From: Acidobacteriota bacterium | GTDB taxonomy: Bacteria > Acidobacteriota > Blastocatellia > Pyrinomonadales > Pyrinomonadaceae | NCBI GenBank assembly: GCA_003222855.1 | Contig: QHXH01000252.1 | Span: 1 to 10,775 of the forward strand | Reading direction: 5' to 3' | Length of the DNA: 10,775 bases | Part shown: piece after piece, positions 6,293-10,775 of the stretch | Layout of the letters: every line of letters starts with the position of its first letter | Numbering within the stretch: the stretch's first letter is position 1 | Notes under the pieces: model-generated | Seen by the model: the letters and a program-made list of their open reading frames with translations, nothing else | What the model was told of the DNA's origin: nothing | Databases searched by the model: none | Translations under genes and position numbers: made by a program

Positions 6293-7075
6293 ATGCCTAC
6301 GACAATTGCGATTTCGCTGAGAACGAAGACCATTCTCGTCGTGACCGCGGCCTTGTGTCTTGCCGCGATGACTTGCGCGTGTCGTCGAAACTCCGGCCAG
6401 AACGCGAATGCAAACGGTCCGACTTCAACGAACGGCTCTGATGCCGAGCAATCAAAGCGCCAGGCGAAATCGCTGGTCGATAAGGGCAAAGAGCTCGCCG
6501 ATCCCGATCACAATCAGGACGAGCAGGCGGTCCAGGCATTTCAAGAGGCAATTCGCCTCCAGCCGGATCTCGCTGAAGCGCACCTTAGATTAGGCATGGC
6601 CTACGCCGCCCTTGATAAGAAAACTGAGGCCGAAGAGTCATACAAGAAAGCAATCGAACTATACAAGAAGCTCACTCAATCCGATTCGAAAGACGCCGAT
6701 GCGTTTTTCAATCTCGGCGAAGCTTACAGCTTTCTCCACCGCGATGAGGAGGCCGCGCGAGCTTATCGCCAGGCAACAAAGCTAAAGGATGATGACGAAG
6801 AAGCGTTTTATCAGTTAGGCATGGTGGAAACGCGGTTGGCGCACTACCCTGAAGCTACTGCGGCTTTCGAGAAAGCTTTGGAAATCGATCCTGATGACTA
6901 TCGCGCCAGTGACGCGATCGAGAATGCAAAGCAAGGAACGCAACGAATTAAGGAAGGCAAGAAACACGCAGAAGACATGCTTAAGAAGCAAGCAAATGCT
7001 AACGGGAATCTAAATGTGAATTCGAATAGCGGCGCTAAGGCTAGTCCCAGACGCTCGCCTGGAAAATCGTGGTGA
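6293..7075 (+). CDS. Exported, probably membrane-anchored TPR protein
   Basis: Likely a periplasmic scaffold for protein-protein contacts; no enzymatic domain is visible. Residues 1-30 form a signal sequence (basic R10/K12, hydrophobic 14-26) ending in MTCACRR. C28 or C30 could be lipidated, but neither fits a canonical lipobox (LAGC type), so a lipoprotein is likely rather than certain. An Asn/Ala/Ser/Thr-rich linker (NANANG, 38-42) follows. Residues about 59-203 hold four tetratricopeptide-like units: a first with an extended loop (60-92), then 94-127 (LRLGMAYAAL...AIEL), 136-168 (FFNLGEAYSFL...ATKL) and 170-203 (FYQLGMVETRL...ALEIDPDD). The tail (230-260) returns to an Asn-rich stretch (NANGNLNVNSNS) and ends basic. 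Low-complexity NAN linkers are frequent in exported proteins of some Acidobacteriota. A small membrane-protein gene follows 33 bases downstream. No specific partner or pathway can be named. Confidence 0.9.
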   Translation: MPTTIAISLRTKTILVVTAALCLAAMTCACRRNSGQNANANGPTSTNGSDAEQSKRQAKSLVDKGKELADPDHNQDEQAVQAFQEAIRLQPDLAEAHLRLGMAYAALDKKTEAEESYKKAIELYKKLTQSDSKDADAFFNLGEAYSFLHRDEEAARAYRQATKLKDDDEEAFYQLGMVETRLAHYPEATAAFEKALEIDPDDYRASDAIENAKQGTQRIKEGKKHAEDMLKKQANANGNLNVNSNSGAKASPRRSPGKSW

Positions 7076-7108
7076 GTTACTATTGCCGAGTAGTATTCGG
7101 ACGCGCCA

Positions 7109-7282
7109 ATGGCCACTTATACACCACCCCCATATTTTCCGCAGAGTTCGTTATCGCCGCCTGACGAACATCGCTATCGTAAATTCAAACTGATTATTGC
7201 GGCACTGATTGTTTTGCTGCTGGCTATTCTGGGCGGCGCAATCACGGGAATTATTTTTTTGATCAAGTGGCTGGCGCGATAG
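7109..7282 (+). CDS. 57-residue single-span membrane protein
   Basis: ATG at 7109 to TAG at 7280-7282. Residues 1-20 are Pro/Tyr/Ser-rich (MATYTPPPYFPQSS...PPDE), 21-27 are basic (HRYRKFK), and about 28-52 form one long hydrophobic helix (LIIAALIVLLLAILGG...), ending in KWLAR. The positive cluster before the helix predicts a cytoplasmic N-terminus. The coherent layout of Pro-rich head, basic stop and single span is what supports a real gene despite its size. It lies 33 bases after the TPR gene with no terminator between, so the two are probably co-transcribed, and 20 bases before the str-operon promoter. No family is recognised; similar short Pro-rich/one-span proteins are common hypothetical proteins. 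Confidence 0.7.
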   Translation: MATYTPPPYFPQSSLSPPDEHRYRKFKLIIAALIVLLLAILGGAITGIIFLIKWLAR

Positions 7283-7302
7283 TCACTCAGGCGGTTCCGC
7301 GC

Positions 7303-7331
7303 TTGACATGCAAAGTGCCGGCCCTTATAGT
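7303..7331 (+). promoter_or_regulatory. Near-consensus sigma-70 promoter of the str operon
   Basis: TTGACA (7303-7308, 6 of 6) and TATAGT (7326-7331, 5 of 6) are separated by exactly 17 bases. It is the best promoter in the window and precedes the ribosomal-protein/elongation-factor operon, as expected for a highly expressed unit. Predicted initiation is near 7337-7340, about 370 bases before rpsL. Confidence 0.82.
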
Positions 7332-7337
7332 TTTTCG

Positions 7338-7711
7338 TTTCGGACTACGGTCTCGGAGTCCTCCAAGTGCAACGCTATAACTGGTTCTGTCGGTGCGGAG
7401 GCGTTGCCCGGTTCGATGTTACGGCATCAACCGTTGAAATATTGTGGCGTAACAGCTCGCGTCGATGACGCAAGTCGCGCAGGTGAACCCACTCGCTCAT
7501 GCGACGCCACAGAAAAGCTTCGGCTAATTTTGGGCTAATTGGGAAGCCAAATCCGCGCCCGCCTAACCGCGTAATCAGAACGTCCCTTTAACAAAATTAG
7601 TAGCAGGGCAGTTTGTCTGCGCTGACTGCCGGACAGGTTCCGGAAAGAGGCAGGCCAAGGCCCTTTTTGCGCTTGAGGCAATGGGCGACGGGGAAATCAA
7701 AGAAGAACACG
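7338..7711 (+). promoter_or_regulatory. Long structured 5' leader of the rpsL-rpsG-fusA operon
   Basis: About 370 nt with no credible protein gene. Perfect pairings include GGACT/AGTCC (7342-7346/7357-7361), GCAACGC/GCGTTGC (7369-7375/7401-7407), TGTTACG/CGTAACA (7417-7423/7448-7454), and TGTGGCGT/ACGCCACA (7443-7450/7504-7511); the last two share 7448-7450 and exclude each other. Near the 3' end CTGCC (7626-7630) can pair with GGCAG at 7607-7611 or GGCAG at 7649-7653; the latter also belongs to a weak AAAGAGGC/GCCCTTTT hairpin (7644-7651/7660-7667). This suggests regulation by alternative folding, for example by S7 or S12 binding, but it is not a known family to me. The predicted leader assumes the promoter at 7303-7331 is used. 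Confidence 0.5.
7522..7540. repeat. Direct repeat GGCTAATT, 11-bp period, in the rpsL leader
   Basis: GGCTAATT occurs at 7522-7529 and again at 7533-7540, starts 11 bases apart. The first copy overlaps a small UUCG hairpin (AGC-TTCG-GCT, 7516-7525). One helical-turn spacing could suit a protein contact, but two short copies are weak evidence. Confidence 0.4.
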
Positions 7712-8095
7712 ATGCCGACGATTAATCAGTTAGTTCGCAAGGGCCGTCAACAGGTCAAGTACAAGACGGCTAGTCCGGCGCTGCAAAGCTCGCCGCAAAA
7801 GCGGGGAGTGTGCACTCGCGTCTATACGCAGACGCCGAAGAAGCCGAATTCGGCTCTTCGAAAAGTCGCGCGCGTGCGTTTGACTAACGGCATTGAGGTA
7901 ACGACTTACATTCCCGGCGTTGGCCACAATTTGCAGGAGCACTCGATCGTCTTGATTCGCGGGGGCCGCGTTAAAGACTTGCCCGGCGTTCGTTATCACG
8001 TAATCCGCGGGACGCTGGACTCCGTTGGCGTCGGTGATCGCAAAAAGAGCCGTTCAAAGTATGGCGCCAAACGTCCGAAGGGAGGCGCGAAGTAA
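7712..8095 (+). CDS. rpsL: 30S ribosomal protein S12
   Basis: Small-subunit protein at the decoding centre, needed for accurate codon reading. The 127-residue product beginning MPTINQLVRKGR follows the family end to end: PQKRGVCTRVYT (28-39), TPKKPNSALRK (41-51), RVRLTNG (54-60), GHNLQEHS (71-78), RGGRVKDLPGVRYH (83-96) and SKYGAKRPK (115-123). K43 and K88, where substitutions give streptomycin resistance, are wild type, and D89, the residue methylthiolated by RimO in E. coli, is present. The frame stays open upstream to 7613, but the ATG at 7712 gives the conserved N-terminus. Only a weak AAAGAAG-like binding site precedes it. It opens the str operon (rpsL-rpsG-fusA-tuf). Confidence 0.98.
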   Translation: MPTINQLVRKGRQQVKYKTASPALQSSPQKRGVCTRVYTQTPKKPNSALRKVARVRLTNGIEVTTYIPGVGHNLQEHSIVLIRGGRVKDLPGVRYHVIRGTLDSVGVGDRKKSRSKYGAKRPKGGAK

Positions 8096-8098
8096 TCT

Positions 8099-8569
8099 AT
8101 GCCGAGACGAAGAGTTGCCGAGCGCCGCGCCGTTCTTCCCGATCCGGTTTACAACAGCCCGCTGGTGACCAAGTTCATCAACGGAATTATGTGGGGCGGG
8201 AAGCGTTCCAAGGCCGAAAAGACTTTTTATGACGCGCTGCGGCAGGTGGGCGACAAAGCCGGCGACGAACCTTTGAAAGTTTTCAAACGCGCGATTGAAA
8301 ACGTGCGGCCGACTGTCGAAGTGAAATCGCGGCGCGTAGGAGGCTCGACCTATCAAGTTCCGGTTGAAGTTCATCAGGAACGCCGCGGCGCGCTCGCAAT
8401 TCGTTGGATTGTGCTCTATGCCCGCGGACGCGGCGAGAAAACAATGACTGATCGGCTCGCGGCTGAATTGCTCGACGCCGCGAACAATCGCGGCAACGCC
8501 GTGAAGAAGAAAGAAGATACGCATCGCATGGCGGATGCAAACAAGGCGTTCGCGCATTATAAATGGTAA
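8099..8569 (+). CDS. rpsG: 30S ribosomal protein S7
   Basis: Primary 16S rRNA-binding protein that organises the head of the 30S subunit and contacts E-site tRNA. The 156 residues match the usual bacterial length, with the basic N-terminus PRRRVAERR, LVTKFINGIMWGGKRSKAE (22-40), ENVRPTVEVKSRRVGGSTYQ (67-86), VPVEV and ALAIRW, and the C-terminal KKKEDTHRMADANKAFAH. It starts three bases after the rpsL stop; a GGGAGG at 8080-8085 inside the end of rpsL lies about 13 bases upstream, rather far, so coupled translation is likely. In E. coli S7 represses its own operon by binding the rpsL-rpsG junction; here that junction is almost absent, so such control would have to act elsewhere. Confidence 0.98.
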   Translation: MPRRRVAERRAVLPDPVYNSPLVTKFINGIMWGGKRSKAEKTFYDALRQVGDKAGDEPLKVFKRAIENVRPTVEVKSRRVGGSTYQVPVEVHQERRGALAIRWIVLYARGRGEKTMTDRLAAELLDAANNRGNAVKKKEDTHRMADANKAFAHYKW

Positions 8570-10665
8570 TGGCTAAGCAAGACTTAAATCTGTTCCGGAA
8601 CATCGGCATCATGGCGCACATCGATGCCGGTAAGACGACCACCACGGAACGTGTCCTTTATTACACGGGCATCACGCACAAAATCGGCGAGGTGCACGAG
8701 GGCACGGCGATAATGGACTGGATGGAACAGGAACAAGAGCGGGGCATTACCATTACCAGCGCCGCGACCACCTGTTTCTGGGAACGAAACGGAGTCGATC
8801 ACCGCATTAACATTATCGATACGCCGGGTCACGTAGATTTCACGATGGAAGTTGAGAGAAGTTTGCGCGTTCTCGACGGCGCTGTCGCTGTCTTTGACGG
8901 CGTTGCGGGCGTTGAGCCGCAATCAGAAACTGTCTGGCGTCAGGCTGATAAATATCGTGTTCCGCGCCTTTGTTTTATTAACAAACTCGATCGCGCGGGC
9001 GCATCGTTCCAACGCTCATTTGAATCCATAATTACGCGCCTGGGCGCGAATCCGGTGGCTCTGCAAATTCCAATCGGATTGGAAGATCAGTTCAAAGGCG
9101 TGGTTGACATCATCACGATGAAGGGGCTGATCTGGAACGATGAATCCAAAGGCGCGAAGTATGAAACAGCCGAGATCCCACAAGAACTGAAAGAAGAAGC
9201 CGCCGCCGCGCGTGAGAAATTAATCGAAGCCGTCGCCACTGTCGACGATAACTTGATGCACAAGTACATCGAAGGCGAGAAGATTTCGGAAGACGAAATT
9301 CGCGGCGCGCTACGTAAGGGAACGATCGAATTAAGACTCGTTCCGGTAGTCACTGGTTCTGCCTTCAAGAACAAAGGCGTGCAGACCCTGCTCGATGCCG
9401 TGGTTGATTACCTGCCGTCGCCGCTCGACATTCCGCCGGTCGAAGGTGTGAACCCGAAGAATGGTCATAAGGAGACGCGTCCGCCGGACGCCAGCGCTCC
9501 GTTCAGTGGCCTGGTATTTAAGATCATGGCCGATAAGCATCTGGGCCAGCTTTCATTCGTTCGTATCTACAGCGGTACGATCAAGTCGGGTTCTTATGCC
9601 TATAATTCAGCAAAAGACACACGCGAACGCGTCGGTCGCTTGATGCTGATGCACGCGAACAAACGCGAAGATATCGAAGTTGCCAGCGCCGGGGAAATTA
9701 TCGCAATCGGTGGCATGAAGCAGGTGACCACCGGCGACACCGTCTGCGATGAGACCAAGCCCATCATTCTCGAAGCCATTGATTTTCCCGCGCCGGTTAT
9801 TCGCGTGGCCGTCGAGCCCAAGACGCGCGCCGATCAGGACAAGCTGGGCATCGCACTAGGCCGTCTGGCGCAGGAAGATCCTTCGTTCAATGTTTCAACT
9901 GATCATGAAACCGGACAAACGATTATCGCCGGCATGGGCGAGCTGCACCTCGAGATCATTGTGGACCGCATGAAGCGAGAGTTTGGCGTTGAGGCCAACG
10001 TCGGCAAGCCGCAGGTTGCTTATCGGGAGACGATTACGCAGGCAGCGCCCGGTAAAGAGATTTTCAAGAAGCAAACCGGCGGTCGTGGGCAGTACGCGCA
10101 CGTGGAATTGGAGATCGAGCCAGCGCCAGGTGAAGGATTCGTTTTCGAGAACGAGATCAAGGGCGGAGCAATTCCGCGCGAGTTCATCAAGCCGACTGAA
10201 CAGGGCATTCATGACGCCATGGAGCGCGGTTATCTGGCCGGGTATGACATGGTCGACATAAAAGTGCGCCTGGTCGATGGTGGCTTCCACGAGGTTGATT
10301 CGGATGAGCGCGCATTTATTATCGCCGGCTCGCTCGCGTTTCAGGATGCAGTAAAGAAGGCAAAGCCGGTCCTGCTCGAACCTATCATGCGGGTTGAAGT
10401 AGTGACACCGGAAGAATATGTGGGCTCCGTCAATGGAGACCTTAGCCGGCGGCGCGGGCATTTTGAAAAAACTGAGTTACGGCCTGGCGGCGTGCAGGTT
10501 ATTACTGCGTTCGTGCCCTTGTCGGACATGTTCGGATATACGACCGATTTGCGTTCAGCCACGCAGGGCCGCGCGACTTCGACGATGCACTTCGAGCGCT
10601 ATGATCAGGCGCCCAAGAACGTCGCCGAGGAAGTGATCGCGAAAGTTCAGGGCGTAGCGAGATAA
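8569..10665 (+). CDS. fusA: Elongation factor G
   Basis: GTPase that drives ribosomal translocation and, with ribosome recycling factor, subunit splitting. The 698-residue product has all G motifs: G1 AHIDAGKT (16-23), G2 ERGITITSAATT (57-68), G3 DTPGH (84-88, catalytic H88), G4 NKLD (138-141) and G5 GSAFKNKG (263-270). Domains II-V follow (about 310-400, 405-485, 486-610, 612-690), with family stretches such as QEDPSFNVSTDHETGQTIIAGMGELH, GGRGQYAHV and DMFGYTTDLRSATQGRA. The ATG at 8569 overlaps the rpsG stop in TAATG; an in-frame ATG at 8563 would add two residues (700 aa) and is also possible. No Shine-Dalgarno is seen, fitting termination-reinitiation coupling. Length and gene position argue for the main translocase rather than a second EF-G-like paralogue. 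Confidence 0.98.
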   Translation: MAKQDLNLFRNIGIMAHIDAGKTTTTERVLYYTGITHKIGEVHEGTAIMDWMEQEQERGITITSAATTCFWERNGVDHRINIIDTPGHVDFTMEVERSLRVLDGAVAVFDGVAGVEPQSETVWRQADKYRVPRLCFINKLDRAGASFQRSFESIITRLGANPVALQIPIGLEDQFKGVVDIITMKGLIWNDESKGAKYETAEIPQELKEEAAAAREKLIEAVATVDDNLMHKYIEGEKISEDEIRGALRKGTIELRLVPVVTGSAFKNKGVQTLLDAVVDYLPSPLDIPPVEGVNPKNGHKETRPPDASAPFSGLVFKIMADKHLGQLSFVRIYSGTIKSGSYAYNSAKDTRERVGRLMLMHANKREDIEVASAGEIIAIGGMKQVTTGDTVCDETKPIILEAIDFPAPVIRVAVEPKTRADQDKLGIALGRLAQEDPSFNVSTDHETGQTIIAGMGELHLEIIVDRMKREFGVEANVGKPQVAYRETITQAAPGKEIFKKQTGGRGQYAHVELEIEPAPGEGFVFENEIKGGAIPREFIKPTEQGIHDAMERGYLAGYDMVDIKVRLVDGGFHEVDSDERAFIIAGSLAFQDAVKKAKPVLLEPIMRVEVVTPEEYVGSVNGDLSRRRGHFEKTELRPGGVQVITAFVPLSDMFGYTTDLRSATQGRATSTMHFERYDQAPKNVAEEVIAKVQGVAR

Positions 10666-10737
10666 GTGGCACAGACTTTAGTCTGTGCTCTTTTTGTTTA
10701 GAGCATTAACTCAGACACAGACTGAAGTGTGTGTCAC
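10666..10737. repeat. REPIN-like pair of inverted palindromic units
   Basis: 10666-10687 and the reverse complement of 10716-10737 agree at 19 of 22 positions. Each unit is itself palindromic (core CACAGACT...AGTCTGTG; the second arm 10714-10723/10726-10735 has one mismatch). Between them TGCTC (10686-10690) and GAGCA (10701-10705) pair around an AT-rich centre. Two inverted palindromes flanking a short spacer is the layout of REP doublets (BIME/REPIN), which are spread by RAYT transposases. No RAYT gene is in the window, and genomic copy number cannot be judged here. Confidence 0.55.
10669..10695 (+). terminator. Terminator-like hairpin between fusA and tuf
   Basis: GCACAGAC (10669-10676) pairs perfectly with GTCTGTGC (10681-10688) over a TTTA loop, and after TC a TTTTT tract follows (10691-10695). 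It begins 4 bases after the fusA stop. It would reduce read-through into tuf and so let EF-Tu be set separately from EF-G. The same hairpin is the first arm of a larger repeat, so the terminator role may be secondary. Confidence 0.6.
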
Positions 10738-10757
10738 ATGAGGACGAAAAGACGACC

Positions 10758-10775
10758 ATGAGCAAAGAGAAATTT
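10758..10775 (+). CDS. tuf: Elongation factor Tu, first six codons (partial)
   Basis: ATG at 10758 reads MSKEKF up to the window edge, matching the conserved M(A/S)KEKF start of bacterial EF-Tu. Its place after fusA is the standard str-operon order. A GAGG at 10740-10743 lies about 14 bases upstream, so ribosome binding is only moderately supported. EF-Tu delivers aminoacyl-tRNA to the ribosome. Confidence 0.82.

Noticed and set aside
7308..7538. 76-codon open frame over the rpsL leader
   Set aside because: It begins inside the promoter, before the expected transcription start, has no ribosome binding site and shows no recognisable protein features.
7626..7660. Resemblance to the SRP (4.5S) RNA core: CAGGTTCCGGAAAGAGGCAG compared with the E. 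coli CAGGTCCGGAAGGAAGCAG
   Set aside because: The GGAA loop would not be closed by a C-G stem (CC faces AG), the symmetric-loop spacing is off, and no long flanking helix is seen. A covariance-model search with the bacterial SRP family would settle it.
7613..7711. 33-residue N-terminal extension of S12
   Set aside because: S12 is highly conserved and begins at MPTINQLVRK; the upstream codons look like leader RNA and match nothing in the family.
9895..10461. Long antisense frame (188 codons) inside fusA, and similar ones opposite the cyclase (632-1138) and rpsG (8054-8557)
   Set aside because: These are shadows of strongly coding + strand genes in GC-skewed codon positions; no motifs, promoters or binding sites support them.
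1..10775. CRISPR arrays, insertion sequences, prophage or tRNA genes
   Set aside because: No regularly spaced repeats, transposase or integrase frames, or tRNA cloverleaf were found. The GGTTCGAT at 7410-7417 lacks a paired T-arm and acceptor stem.

Overview
The window is a stretch of bacterial chromosome with moderate GC. Every gene is on the + strand, and no transposase, phage gene or CRISPR array is visible. The best guess for the source is an acidobacterium, perhaps of the Pyrinomonadales/Blastocatellia type. Reasons are the cdaA-cdaR-glmM cluster, Asn/Ala-rich linkers (NANAN) in an exported TPR protein, an FHA-GAF-cyclase fusion, weak Shine-Dalgarno sites and palindromic intergenic repeats. 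This placement is inference, not proof.

Layout. (1) 1-72 is the tail of an unidentified gene. (2) 123-1808 encodes an FHA-GAF-class III adenylate cyclase with all catalytic residues, so probably a cAMP producer. (3) After a spacer with short inverted and direct repeats, 1933-3060 encodes a site-2 (M50) intramembrane protease with a C-terminal CBS-like pair. (4) 3074-5910 is a c-di-AMP/cell-wall operon: candidate promoter, foldable leader, cdaA (diadenylate cyclase), a short single-repeat cdaR-like gene, and glmM (phosphoglucosamine mutase) starting at a TTG that overlaps the cdaR-like stop. (5) 5911-6292 has no protein gene. 5911-5994 shows nothing clear; then come a 17-bp palindrome, a weak promoter, and a compact three-hairpin element ending in a very strong intrinsic terminator, a candidate small RNA at about 6090-6203. 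(6) 6293-7282 holds an exported TPR protein and a 57-residue single-span membrane protein. (7) 7303-7331 is a near-consensus promoter followed by a roughly 370-nt untranslated leader and the str operon: rpsL, rpsG, fusA, then the first six codons of tuf at the window edge. A paired palindromic (REPIN-like) repeat, one arm of which looks like a terminator, separates fusA from tuf.

How it fits together. The first half carries two nucleotide second-messenger synthases (cAMP and c-di-AMP) and a membrane protease. In Firmicutes, CdaA, CdaR and GlmM form a complex tying c-di-AMP synthesis to peptidoglycan precursor supply; the same order here suggests the same link. The second half is the translation machinery. 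The protein genes are mostly recognisable families. The less ordinary content is in the non-coding parts: the 6090-6203 RNA candidate, the cdaA leader, the long rpsL leader with mutually exclusive helices, and the fusA-tuf repeat pair. All RNA structures were paired by eye without energy or covariation calculations.
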